A DNA stretch of 64,000 nt from NCBI GenBank assembly GCA_033980235.1, contig CM067070.1:9626195-9690194 (forward strand). Direction: 5' to 3'. Of this stretch, positions 23,840 to 63,458 are shown piece after piece; positions within the stretch are counted from its first letter, which is position 1; each line of letters begins with the position of its first letter. The DNA is from Diadema setosum (lineage: Eukaryota > Echinodermata > Echinoidea > Diadematoida > Diadematidae). The position numbers and the translations under genes were made by a program. Under the pieces are notes generated by a model. That model searched no databases. It saw nothing but the letters and a program-made list of their open reading frames with translations, and was not told the origin of the DNA.

Positions 23840-25015
23840 TTTATAGGTTCATACCTTTAAATGCACGCCTGTATTTTAAACATTGTATTGAACGTCATTC
23901 TGAGCACCACAAAACCAACAAACAATTGCACACCCTGATTTTACACGAGGACTCAAAATATGTGATATAGGTTAACATAATCAATCTTAGCTTTGTCTAT
24001 GTTAATTTATAAAAAAAAAAAGCCTTTTCATCTATATAATTCTCAGGTTAGGGATTCTAAAATGAATCAGACACTATCATTTTCGCAGCTTTTTGACTCT
24101 TTCGTATCAGAGGATGTTTTGGTAAGGTTTAAAGACCCCTTTCCGTTTCTTTAAAAAAAAAAACTTTACATACTCTACATTTTGAACACCAACAACCATA
24201 GTCCTAATTGAACAAATGATCCTACTGCTTTTAAACTTAGTGTTAGTCATGGACAGAATGTGCTAATAGGGTGAGCAAATTTCAGTTTCACCTGACAATT
24301 CCTTCATTGTGGTCGCTACAGAGTTTTACATGCCTTTCTTTGTCCTATTCACTGCAGAGTGCTCAGCGTGGTGAGATTAAGCAATTCAATTAGACCTTAA
24401 ACTTCCAAAGCTTTTTTCCCCCTCTGCATTATACCTTATTCTAGAATGTGAATTTTCTTTTAATTATGTAGATATGTTAGGAAAGTTCATTTGTCATGGC
24501 TATACATCATTTTCAAGCTTAGAGTCTCCTCTTTCAGAGTTTGCCCTAAAATGAAAGTCCAATTCTGGCGACTTTTTGTTAATTATGTGATGCGGAATCA
24601 CAATGTGCCTTTCAAGTTCATTGCTGTTGGTCATTACTAATGTACTTTTTACAGAGAATGTAATCAACTTGTTTTGCCAAAGCCTCCTAACGTGTTGATT
24701 TCAGATATCAAGTATTTTTTCTGATGTTTGTTACTCTGCTCGATTCGATCTTATGACTCGTCAAAGAACTTCAACGGATAACAACTTTATACAGTCAAGT
24801 AGGGTCCTACGTATTCGCAAACAGAACCATGTACCACATTGTACTAGTTCTAGGTAATATGTTTCCCACTTTACCATGTTTACTGTATTCTGTTAGTTTT
24901 GTGTTTGATGCTATCCTGTGCAACAGGCAGAATTGCTTTGTCTCATCCACAGTCTGTTGAAATGAATATCATTAAAAACCTGTATACAAATTTCCAAGGT
25001 CTTCACTTTCCACAG
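23840..25015. other. No gene seen; diverged repeat
   Basis: 24340-24620 resembles 32060-32300: both have 'gtggtgaggattaa'-like sequence, then 'aaagcttttttc' / 'aaagcctttttt', then 'tggcgactttttg' / 'tggcgacttttgg'. This indicates a third dispersed family that I cannot bound. Confidence 0.35.
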
Positions 25016-25439
25016 ACTTGCGCGCCTCGGCTACATCAGTGCTGTCTCAGTACGTTGAAGACAGTCATTGCACTGTTGATATTGACAGGTAAGATGTTAT
25101 ACCGTCTATGCACGGTGATACACTACATATTTCTATATACAAAGTGTACACACTTAAATTTATGTAGACTACTTCTTTTCCGATTGACCATTTCATACAT
25201 GATGACGATATGACAATATAGCGCCACTAAAAGCGATATTTCAGTCCAGATTTTGAATAGTTATCCAAGCAGAAATTAGGACTTCTCTGCCAGACATCAC
25301 CTGCAAGAAGCATATATGTGATTGCAATAACAAATTGAAATAATCATGATTCTGGCACTAGGAGGATAAGCCATGTGAACCTAAAGAAATTGATGTCAAG
25401 CTTTTTACAGTATTACATTTATGGTGCGACGATCATGGG

Positions 25440-25910
25440 GAGGACATGTAAAGGGCAGGGCCGGCCCAACGTTTTATGGGGGGGGGGGGGGGGGGGGGAG
25501 GGAGGGCAGTTAATATTTCTGGTGTCACTTCCTGGTTTTATACCTAACAAGCAACACACAAACAACAACAAAAAAGCCTTTCTGCACACAAGCAAAAAAG
25601 AAAAACAGAAAAAAGAAAGAAAAGGTCTTCAGCGCCACTTTCGAAAAAACAAACAAACAAAAACAAAAGCCCAACAATATGCGCTCCCACTTCAAGGAAA
25701 AAATCGCTCTGGTACAACTTGCAGTCAGCAAAACCTTAACCACATTTTATTCTTTTTTTCTGTTGCCACTTCCGGAGTAAAAAAAAAAGTTTGTGTGGGG
25801 GGGGGGGGGGCAAAGAGGCTACACCCTTTGTGTTCATATGTATTGTGCAAAAAGGCGGGGTGGGGGCGAGATCCCCTTCCCCCCCCCCCCCCCCGGTTCC
25901 GCCGACCCTG
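25440..25910. mobile_element. G/C-tract-bounded repeat element
   Basis: Starts gggcagggccggcccaacg then a long G run. It contains 'ttaatatttctggtgtcacttcc' and later 'ttgccacttccgg', and ends after a C run in ggttccgccgaccctga. The 'aatattt..ggtg.cacttcc' core also occurs in the element at 62670-62828, so the two are related. Confidence 0.5.
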
Positions 25911-26079
25911 ACAGAAAGGTTGGCCCGAGTGTTCAAGTCGATCACCATTTTGCTGCCCCCATGTTACATTCGAAAACCACAAGTGCAGGTCTGATTGAAA
26001 AAAAAATGCCAGTCAGCAAATGTCTGCAACGAAGGGCTTGAGATGGAGCTACAGGTTTCAAACTTTTTTTTTTTTTTTT

Positions 26080-26190
26080 AGATAATGAGAACTTTCTCAT
26101 GAAATATGAAAGAACACACAATTATAAGAGGAATTCAAAGTTTATTTGATGAAAATTAATTTCAAAATGGCTGAGATATATAAAAAAAGC
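26080..26190. mobile_element. MITE family B, copy 3, left part (separated by insertions)
   Basis: agataatgagaactttctca, then 'tttatttgatgaaaatt' and 'aaaatggctgagatat' match the left half of copies 1 and 4. The matching right half is at 28411-28570. What lies between is later insertion. Confidence 0.65.
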
Positions 26191-26204
26191 AATCCTCTGA
26201 GGCC

Positions 26205-26210
26205 GAAACG

Positions 26211-26259
<49 letters not shown>

Positions 26260-26562
26260 GTATATGAGATTAAGACCTAAAATGGCATTAAAACGCTTCA
26301 ACCTTGCGAGGAAAGCCCATGTTTTAGATACAAGACACCAAACAGGGTAGTCATCGCATTCTTCATCAGCGACCAGGATGCGATGTGATGTTAGAATACA
26401 ATCCGTTTCTGAAGCAGAACATACACACAAGGGAATACATCATCTGCTCCTGGTCGGACGGATTTCAAAACTAACCTGCATGTGATGGAATGCGTCTAGT
26501 CTGGTAGTTGCTGCCACAGTGCACGTTAACCGCGCAGTGTGTATGTGTATGTATTATATATA

Positions 26563-26613
<51 letters not shown>

Positions 26614-26660
26614 AATATATATATACATATATATGTATGTATGTATATATATATAATTGT
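26205..26660. repeat. Two TA microsatellites around a 290-bp non-repetitive segment
   Basis: (TA)n at 26213-26257 and a compound TA/TG tract at 26553-26660. The segment between them (ttaagacctaaaatggc...) has no known match and no coding frame. Confidence 0.7.
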
Positions 26661-26692
26661 ATATATGTATACATAATAATCTATGATATGTA

Positions 26693-28381
26693 CACTGTTG
26701 GTCATAAAGGTGGAATATTTGTTTTTCTCAGATTTTAACGGCATATCTATTACAATGTGCTTGGAAAATAATATGTTTGATGTATGTCAATCACTTGACT
26801 TTGTTATCATGCCGTTTACACACTATCACAGTGATTTTTAACAAGTATCTATGTCTAAATCATTATAAACTATGGGCATGACAAAAAACATGGATAATAT
26901 TACAAAAGAAACTTTATTAACAGAATAGTCGTTTTAAACATCATTCAATTTTCAAGATGACATTTTTTGGTGATTCCATTGACAAGTTCACATCATAATC
27001 ATTTATTAAGATTTCACTAATATCGGGTATATGTCCACCCCGGGTATATCCACCCCTAGCACGAATCAGAGCGCGTAGGCGTTGTGGCAGGCTGTCCACC
27101 AGGTTGTTGATGATGTCGACAGGTATGGCTTCCCACACTTCCTCAACGCAGCTGCCAACTCCTGTAGATTTCTAGGAACGACGTCTCTGCCGTTGATGGC
27201 TCGGCCTAGGGCATCCCATGCATGTTCTGTTGGGTTGATATCTAGTGAACAAGCTGGCCATGGCAACTGCTCAACCCCCTCTGCCTCTAGGAATATTCTC
27301 TAACTACAGCTGCCCTGTGCTGTCTAGGGTTATCCTGCAGCCGGAAATTGAACCCATACACATGGCTTTCATAATTATGGAAGCAGTGGAACTCCCTTTA
27401 GACAGCGGCGTTCACTAGATAAGTAAACGCCACTAGTGGTGCCATCCGCACCACTAGTGGCGTTTTTCCTCCGTAATGAATTCCTGCCCAGACCATCGCT
27501 GGGCCTCCTCCACCTTGGGTCATCTCGTAGACACAGTCATTCCGAAGGCTTTCCCAAGCTTACAGACGAACTCGCTGTCTCCCGTCTCTACGGTCAAGGA
27601 AGAACCGGCTGTCGTCCATGAAGATAACGTGTTGCCAAAGTCCCAGCTGAAGCGTCCTGTGCTGCCTGGCCTAAAGGAGACGAGCTACCCCGTGGCGAAC
27701 CGTCAGGCGTGGACATCTAGCCAATCATCGTGCTCGGTAGCTATGTTGTATCAGTCTGAGATTGACTGTTGATCTTGAGACGTTGATTCCATGACGTCTC
27801 CTCCACAAGCGTTGAAGAAGACTCGGGGGTAACTTCCGGTTTCTGCGGCTAAGATTCAAAAGTTGGCGATCATCTCTACTTGTTTTCAGTCTGGTGATCT
27901 CCATGGCAGCACATTTCCTCTCTTACGATGACGCTTAAGGATTTTAGAGACTGCACCCCGTGAAATCTTTGGGTTCCTCCTATAGGCCCTACGAGTCTGC
28001 TTGTAGCCCCCCTGCCTAAGCGCTAGCTGTTACTCTCTCACGCATTGCCGTGAGCATCGGACCAGGCACAGTCTAGGCGGACTTCCAGTACCGATTTTTA
28101 ATGCAAACAGTACAGGGAACTTGGAAAAAAATAAAATTTCTCTACACGGTGCAAAATCATCAAAAAGGGCAATATTTCAACTGCACAGGGCTTTATAGTC
28201 TGCACGAAGGTAACTTTGTTACGAAATAACACATTCCTCATGTTCAAATGTCACCTGAATAATCTGGTGACATTACTTAATCAATAACATACCAGCTTGT
28301 CTACAGACAGCCTTTTAAATGCAAACAAAACAGTCGACTTTAATTCAATACAAAATTATTCCATGTTTTTGACCAACAGTG
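26693..28381 (-). mobile_element. Tc1/mariner-type transposon with intact ends
   Basis: About 1.69 kb. The left end cactgttggtcataaaggtg is answered by the right end, whose complement is cactgttggtcaaaaacatg. Both are next to TA, the target duplicated by this superfamily (26691-26692 and 28382-28383). The internal transposase gene is on the minus strand and is broken. The element sits inside MITE family B copy 3. Confidence 0.85.
26940..28065 (-). pseudogene. Tc1-like DDE transposase, frameshifted
   Basis: On the minus strand, fragments in order are an HTH-like part (RQGGYKQTRRAYRRNPKISR), then VIFMDDSRFFLDRRDGRQRV around the first catalytic Asp and PAMVWAGIHYGGKTPLVV. Next come NPRQHRA near the second Asp, and WPACSLDINPTEHAWDALGR, which carries the C-terminal Glu of the DD34E triad. 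Several stops and frame changes separate these blocks, so no functional transposase is made. Confidence 0.85.
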
Positions 28382-28410
28382 TATATAGGATCGCTTTGTT
28401 ATAATTTGTG

Positions 28411-28570
28411 TCTGGATATCTCAGCCATTTCAAACCCGATTTTCATCAAATAAAACGTTGAATTCTTCAATTAAAAATTGTATATTCTTTAACATTTCAT
28501 TCAGTGGTTAAGTGTCTCCCAAAACGTTAAATGCTGAATCCTCATTTCAGCCAATACATCTCCCCTTTAA
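28411..28570. mobile_element. MITE family B, copy 3, right part
   Basis: Opens ggatatctcagccatttcaa, the palindromic partner of the motif at 26165, and continues to 'ccaatacatctcccctttaa', which corresponds to the right terminus. With the left part it forms one ancestral copy. Confidence 0.65.
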
Positions 28571-30149
28571 GCATTACATTTTGATATCAGTATTGTTAGA
28601 CTTCCGTCAAGATTGCGCGATTTTGCTTTTTTTTTAATCTGTCCACAATCAAATCAATATGACAATTACTCGAATTCAATATTTACATTTTAGAATTTTG
28701 AACCTATCATACGAAGTTTCTCAAACACATCTAACAGGGATCTTGAAAGGACCCTCCAACGCTATCGTTTGCCAGCCCCTTATAGTTAACAGGAATCTGC
28801 ACCTTTGTATTTAGAAAGTAAATAGATTACAGATAGGGATGTTCCACTTTGCTTCTCGTGTCAACCCCAGCAACCATATCAATCATTCCGTAGTCCGGTA
28901 CAGTTGTAGTAGATAACAAAACTGCCCTACTTTGGCAAAAGGAATTAAGCAAGTGACATACCATCCTAATTTGAGTTATTGATGTTTTCATAATTCACAT
29001 AATGAGCTCTTCTTCCACACCAAATTTCATGCAGAAACACTTATCCTACTAAGAGATATGTTAGACAAGACATGATGATAGTCCATTGACGTCAGTGTAA
29101 ATGACAGACACATTTTGCTCTTTTACGAGAAATGTCACTTTTGTCACTTGCTTCCTATTGCCAAAGTAGGGCAGAAAATCTATGTTACTGATTACTCATG
29201 GTAGGTCTGTACTGCGGGATACTATAAATTTGTATTACGATTTAAAAAAAAGAAGAAAATATCCTTACTTTCACCATGTTTCGCATATGTATTTCTTTAA
29301 AAAAAATGTTCGCGACAAAAGTTACAAAAGCGAAATATGAAAAGAAATAAAGTTGAAAACAATTATTGGATTCCGAATGCATTCGATTCTGACCAATTCA
29401 ACTTTGCAATACAAAGTCTCCACACGCTCGAGCGTCTTTTAAAAATGTTGTGATTTTTACCTGTCGAGGCCTACTCAACTTGTATGACAATTGGAGAGGA
29501 AAGAAATCTTTCTATGTAAACTGCGATCTTTTACAATGCTAAAAATTAGTGAATTATGTAGAGCACTGATTTGACTTTGTCATTTGGATGAAGAGCTGTA
29601 GTTATGTAAAGTTTTGTTATAGACTCGATGTTTTCCACAATTGATTTGGGGGTTGGACTTCTTTAAATGATATTGATTTTGCTTGTTGGTTATACTTTCT
29701 TTACCTTGTCTTCTTTCTGTACAAAATATAATGTGTCTTGTATCTTGTATCGACGTGTTTCTATGTGATATATGAGTGAGTGCTTGCATCTTTGTGAATA
29801 CTAAAATCAACTCTAGTTGACTCAATTGTATAGAACCATTTGTTTTGTTTTCTCATCTTTTTGAGGGGGCTGAAAACGTTGTATTTTCTCCAAGTTCTTA
29901 AAACTTATCAATAGATGGTTCAAATTAATGTCAGAGTATCATGGATTGTAAATTCATTTGCAAGTGTGTGTGTGTGCGCACGTTTGTTGCCAATAACAAA
30001 TAAAACAGTCCATGAAGACTGAAATATCAATTGCAATTGTCTTTTCGTCCTTTTTGTGTGTTTCTCATTTACCATTACTGCATTTAATTCACTTTCTACA
30101 AAATTTTGTTGTTACACTTTTTACCAAAAATCTTTGTGCTTAGCTTCAG
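28571..30149. other. No gene seen upstream of the EGF gene
   Basis: AT-rich. There is an aataaa hexamer after a GT run near 29999. No exon with splice sites compatible with the downstream gene was identified. Confidence 0.4.
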
Positions 30150-58048
<27,899 letters not shown>

Positions 58049-58436
58049 GACAACTTCACATGTAATCCCGCATTCCCATTATGTGACAGTCGTTCAAATG
58101 TTTTCATAAGTAACAGATAAATGCTTCAAATAATACAAATCAACATAATTCAGGTTTACATTATACTGTATTTCTATCGGACTGAAAAGTAACACTTTAT
58201 GTAACACAAAGTATACATTTGGCACATTATCTTGTTATAACAAATTGAATGAAATAATTGTACGAATAGATATAAAGGACAGAAACAATTGATGCGTTGC
58301 ATTGACAGAAAAAAAAAGGCGATGAAGAAAAGTGATCCACGGAAAAATGGAGTTTGTAAGACGTGATTTGCTCACTCAACAAAACATGCAAATAACATAT
58401 CCAAAACGTATCTTTGTAAATCTGAAGCATTTGTTC

Positions 58437-58442
58437 ATTAAA
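58437..58442 (+). promoter_or_regulatory. Candidate polyadenylation signal
   Basis: attaaa about 390 bases after the stop of the EGF/propeller gene. It is the best hexamer nearby but a common sequence in AT-rich DNA. Confidence 0.25.
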
Positions 58443-58846
58443 GATAAAGTTTTGGTACCTCAAAAGTTTCCCTGAAATTCCTTGTCTTAGTTTGTGTTTC
58501 AGGTTAAAGTACCTTTCATATAACTAACACTGTGAGACTTACTCGCCCCAAAGTGCTGTCATTTCTTAGTAATCATGCAATTAATTGCGACTAGCAGCCC
58601 CATACGCATAGCGTAATGGGGCTTCGCATTGTAGCATTCAGGATCATGACAGATTTAGTATCGCGGGTAAATATCAACTTAAAATCCAAAGATTTCTTCA
58701 ATTTAAAGACTTACCAATTAAGTTGAAGTATTGAAAACAGGCTTCGGGCAACGTTTGGTTTTGCCAATAGTCCCTTTCTGTTCGAATTGATGACTGAATG
58801 TGACTCGGTCGAGAGAACCTTGGGAGAGCTACATACACAGGATACT

Positions 58847-58933
58847 ACGGCCAGCGCATGCGCACACATCACATGCGAACAAATTTCAAATCCATGAACG
58901 GATAAGATGTTTGTGTGCGCATGCGCTGGCCGT
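58847..58933. mobile_element. 87-bp inverted-repeat element with GCGCATGCGC arms
   Basis: acggccagcgcatgcgcaca and tgtgcgcatgcgctggccgt are inverted copies around a 40-base centre. Very GC-rich arms in AT-rich surroundings. Confidence 0.7.
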
Positions 58934-61727
58934 CAAATGGAAGATCAATATTACTTCACATACGCTGTTCATTTGAACTATGTGTGCCACGATAACATGG
59001 TGACAAAATAGTAGGCCTACTTAATTATATACAAACACAGTTGATCACACAAACACACACACACACACACAGTCATGAAAATATGTAATGGACGTGATAT
59101 TGTGGCAAGAACGAGGAATTCATGAGGTGGCAACACAACAAAGAAAAATGAGAAAGAACAGAAGAGAACGAAAAACAAATGTCTTACATCGCACCAATAC
59201 GTCGACAAGGCATGTGGCGTACTTGTTATTAGATGTAACCATTAGATTGTCCAGTGTTATATGTAGAAAGCTATTTCAGTAACCTATGTCATTCTTTTTA
59301 AACATTTTTTCTAATCGATCCCAAATTGTGGGTCCTGTAACAAAGAATGTAATTTAGGTATGAACAGTTCTTATTTAATAAGGGGAGATGAGATTCATTA
59401 TGATCTTTGCGTTGGATATTTGAAATCGTGATTGTTGTTGTTGTTGGTTTTTTTTGGACCATTGATTGCAGTTAGAGTCAAACATGGAGTAGCCAAGTTG
59501 AAATGATTGTGGGGTTTTTTTCCTGGCAGATTGCATGCTTAAAAATAATTCTGAGGCTATTATGTGTGCACATCTATGAAGTGTTTTTGTAACTCCTTTA
59601 ACAAAGGTAAGTAGAATTTCTCTAAATCCAAATTGGACTTTGAAAAATGTATCGCTCATATTAGGAAAAAATACTTTACTGTTTGAATGTGAATGATTCT
59701 TTTCGAAAATTTAGAAATTTGATGAAGACATTGGTCTGTAATAATTGACACCACTATTCTCCCCTTTTGAATGAGAACGACGTTTCTCTTTTTCATATTA
59801 TTCGGCGTAAGGTCAGGTGTAAGGAATGAGTTTATCATATGTTTACTATAGGATGTACCGTTTTTTGAATTACGTTTGTAGTACTTAATATTCAATTCCA
59901 TTAGATTTTAACTTTCAAATAATTAAAACAAATTTTCATTGAATGTGGGTCTTCAAAAAAGAAATGACGCCGAGTATATCCAAGAAAAGTAGCTTAAGAG
60001 ATTTCATGATTGACGGATATATTATAGTGAGAATGTTCGTTTCGAATATAATCTTTAATCATTATAAATCACAACTTTTAACAAGGCTAACGGGTGCGTA
60101 CTGGAGGTATTATCCCATTGTAATGCTAATATTTTATTAGAATAGTTAGGCGTATTCAAAGTATATTTCCGATTGTTTTTAGTGCCGTGTTTCTTGTAAT
60201 ATTTTCGATAGATACGCAATAGTTTAATTAGCATCTTCTTACAGGACACGTTCCTTTGCCTTATTTTTTTTTTTGTGAGGTTCCATTTAAATATTAAGTG
60301 AATTATTTCGACCGTCTATCGATGAGGTTATCCACAGAAGTGTTAGAATTCATTCGTTTTATTTGCTGCGTGGTGGTATATGATCATCATTTTCCGAGCA
60401 TCAGATTTAACAAAATTTAGTCATACGACAACTAAACGTCGGTGGTGTTATGAAGATATAACCAATCGATTTCTTTTAAATTACTTCGCGAATTTTATGA
60501 AAACTTTGTGTTGGTATCTTTTGTCAATTCAGATATTTATTTTGCTTTGTTATCAAGTTGATTGCAACATGTGCAAATAGAAGATAATGATCAGAAATTT
60601 TACTAAAAGGAATATTCCAGACTCAGGAAGAGGAAAAATAATGAAAACCAGAAGTATATCAATAAAAGTAGAGGATTGTGGAACAAGACGAAAATGCTTG
60701 AATAAGCGATAAAATAGAAGCAAGCTGTAGCCTTTGGCTTAGTTTTTTATGAATTCCTTGAAATAACATTAAATGAGATCAGTATTGAAATCACTCATGA
60801 CATCTTTGTCTATGGGGTTCGGTGCTAAGCGTTGTACAGACGTTTGAAATGCTAATTATTTTCCATGGTAGTAGTCTGTAATCAACGTCTTTCAATTCAT
60901 CCCCCCCCCCCTCCTTGGATTTGTCGATGACAAATAGAAGAAGATAGATCATATTGCATATTGCATCTCTTCTTGGATAAGTATTCAAGCTTTTACGAGA
61001 TAAACGCAATTGACAGCTGCACCACCCACACTCTTCTTTCTCTTTCTGTAAACTGTTTCAAACACGGCTAAAGAAATGAATTACTAATACATGTATTGAA
61101 ATAACATACTGTTTCTGATAGCCCTATGGCGAAGCAAAAAAGGAAAAAGAAAGAAGGTATTGTATCAGGATTTTCAATAGGAGCAAACGCCCCATGAAAT
61201 TATTTATATTATGGTACGTGTGTATTATACATGGTACGTGTGTATTATACAACATTATTTCTTCAACAGTGTACATAGTGATGTTTTTATTCTTCAACGG
61301 TCAAATGGACGCATTATGGGCTCTGCACACCAGATCTCTTTACGAATCAATGTTATATTAAAATTCTTGTTAGCACGTTTTACTCAATGTAATATATCAT
61401 TCACGAAATTATCCTAAGCTTTCACAATAAATAAAGTTGAGCATGTTGAGGAAATGTCCACATTTCACAAAAAAAATGGGAATTTCTAAATCTATCTTTG
61501 CATCTCTTATATTTCGTGCAACTACTGTGACATCACGTGTTGTAGAATTCTTAATCCGCATTTATAGGCATATTGAACTTAATTACAACTTTTTAGGAAA
61601 ATAAATACTGCTGAGTTGTTTTCAAACGTCTCTTATTTGTCTTTTATCATTGTTGTTACATCTATTAATTCCACGTAATTATCTATTTTTGGTGTATTCC
61701 CTACAGCAATGAAGCTCTTACTCCTTG
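58934..61727. other. No gene seen; AT-rich
   Basis: A (CA)n run is at 59049-59072. On the minus strand 59375-60250 has several consecutive AT-rich open frames (e.g. LLRIYRKYYKKHGTKNNRK) that could be a decayed retroelement, but no diagnostic motif is visible. Short direct duplication 'atggtacgtgtgtattatac' at 61212-61251. Confidence 0.35.
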
Positions 61728-61965
61728 AAGGGATGGTATAGTATTGGTGGAGATGAGGATTGGGCTTTTAACGTTTTGCAAAATACGAAGAAACCACTTA
61801 TTGAGCTGTTGAGTAGCACAGAGCATGCCATTCTAAGAGGAATTCAAAGTTTATTTGATGAAGATCGGTCGTGGAATGGCTGAGACATCCAAAAACAAAG
61901 TTAAGCAAAGGCAGGTCCCACCTTTTATTAGAATCTCTCTGTTTTGGATATTTCAACTATTTAAA
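61728..61965. mobile_element. MITE family B, copy 5 (right end lost)
   Basis: aagggatggtatagtattgg, then tgaggattgggctttt and gaatggctgagacatcc, as in copy 4. It breaks off after the central palindrome. Confidence 0.7.
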
Positions 61966-62669
61966 ATAATAAAAATGTCATATACCTAGACTGCATATCC
62001 TCTACAGTGAGCTCATTTACAGCAACGTCAATGACATATTAGCTTATCATTAGCGCACAAAAGAAGAAGTTATGCTAAATATTCAATTTTACTGTTAAAG
62101 TGCTTTCTAAATTCTAGGGCATTGATTGAGGGGAGCCCAAATTAGGATAGCAAAAATGTATTCTTCGCTGATCCGTTATTCTAGATAGCCGTTCTCTTGA
62201 GCATCAAACATATAGAATACCGAAATTTTCCCAACATTGAGGTTACAGTTCAAAAATGGTCCGCGGGTGAATTGCGAGTGTAAACATTGCAAAAATATAT
62301 TGAGATCATTACGTTCCTATTAATATTATTACTGTATATATATATATATATCCTATGTTATGGTATTTTCTCCATCGAAGTCTCTATCGGGTTATATGTC
62401 GCCGACCATTACAAATCGCTTACTTGTTTGTGAGAGTGCATTTTTGTACAAAATTTCGTATTGTCACGCCGTACAAGCATAAATGATGTTGAATATTGCT
62501 TATGCAAAATCATAAAAGAACAGGTACCGAAATATTTTCAGCAACCATCTGATTAGAAAGTAAACGCTGAGACGTTACAGCAGACTCTCAACTGCCACAT
62601 TCTTATTCTCATTGCTTCCATGAGAAAGTCACTTACAATTAATCTATGTAACTATTAATTATTACATGA

Positions 62670-62828
62670 CAGGGGCGGATCCAGAAATTCTGTAAAGGGA
62701 GGGGGGCGCAACTAATATTTTTGGTGCCACTTCCGGGTTTCATTTCATTTTTTCTCTTTATTTATTTTGTTTTTAACGATAAATAAAGGGGGCGTGCGCC
62801 TCTTGCGCCCCCTCTGGATCCGCCACTG
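62670..62828. mobile_element. 159-bp MITE, hAT-like ends
   Basis: caggggcggatccagaa at the left and ctggatccgccactg at the right are inverted. CAGNGGCGG-type ends are common in hAT-derived MITEs. The 'aatatttttggtgccacttccgg' interior links it to 25440-25910. No clear 8-bp target duplication. Confidence 0.7.
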
Positions 62829-62903
62829 CATGGTACACAAAAATATTATCAAGGCTTGATGTGGGCCTACTCATACATGATCCCTTTTCCCTTCAAGGTC
62901 ATT

Positions 62904-62909
62904 TTTATT
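62904..62909 (-). promoter_or_regulatory. Candidate polyadenylation signal (minus strand)
   Basis: tttatt on the plus strand, i.e. AATAAA for the minus-strand exon, about 205 bases past its stop. The spacing is reasonable for a short 3' UTR. Confidence 0.4.
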
Positions 62910-63113
62910 GAAACGTTCCATCTAATATACATTTTCACCTTGTTCGCTATACTCAGAGAGAATTTGGAGTGTCCGAAAAGATCATTCACCTAACATCATT
63001 TACTGCATAGGAAACATCTGACAAAACATATATTCATCGTTGTTCTCTTTACGTTGTTCACCTTACTGTCAATATGTTATCTACAACAGATAAACGAGAA
63101 ACGTGGTTAGTTG

Positions 63114-63458
63114 TTAGACGTTCCAATAAACATGATGAATGTCCTGCTGTGTGTCACCAATGGACTCATAATGAACCGAGCCACATGCTGAAGCATCTTC
63201 ACTCTGGTTAGACCTCATTCTTTCGGGATGCTGGCTAGATGGATTGCTTGACGTCTCTCCCATGGGTAACGTCTGCTTCACGCTCTCGTCTAACTGCACT
63301 GGTAGAGATACACCCAGATGGGCTAGAGCTTTTAGCAGGTCCGCGGTGGATATTCCAGGCAGCGCCGATGTCATGGACATGTAACCAGTGGAATCCTGTT
63401 GGGAACTGCTCGTGGGCTGGTTTGCAGTGGATGATGTCGAGAAGTCTTTGAAAGTGAT
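63114..63458 (-). CDS. Last exon of an unidentified gene, tyrosine-containing tail
   Basis: On the minus strand, ctcaattacag precedes an open frame of 114 codons: ITFKDFSTSSTANQPTSSSQ, STGYMSM, ISTADLLKALAHLGVSLPVQ, then a Ser/Gln-rich stretch and CGSVHYESIGDTQQDIHHVY before the stop at 63114-63116. The base composition is clearly coding-like compared with its flanks. GYMSM is a YxxM motif and HYESI is YxxI, so a receptor or adaptor cytoplasmic tail is possible, but I recognise no family. Upstream exons would lie beyond 63459 and were not found in the window. Confidence 0.55.
   Translation of the reverse strand: MTFKDFSTSSTANQPTSSSQQDSTGYMSMTSALPGISTADLLKALAHLGVSLPVQLDESVKQTLPMGETSSNPSSQHPERMRSNQSEDASACGSVHYESIGDTQQDIHHVYWNV

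Noticed and set aside
27436..27772. Plus-strand open frames over the Tc1-like element
   Set aside because: They are antisense shadows of the minus-strand transposase pseudogene.
59375..60250. Consecutive AT-rich minus-strand frames as a retroelement or viral gene
   Set aside because: No reverse transcriptase, integrase or other diagnostic motif could be read, and stops interrupt repeatedly. It is left as unassigned AT-rich DNA.
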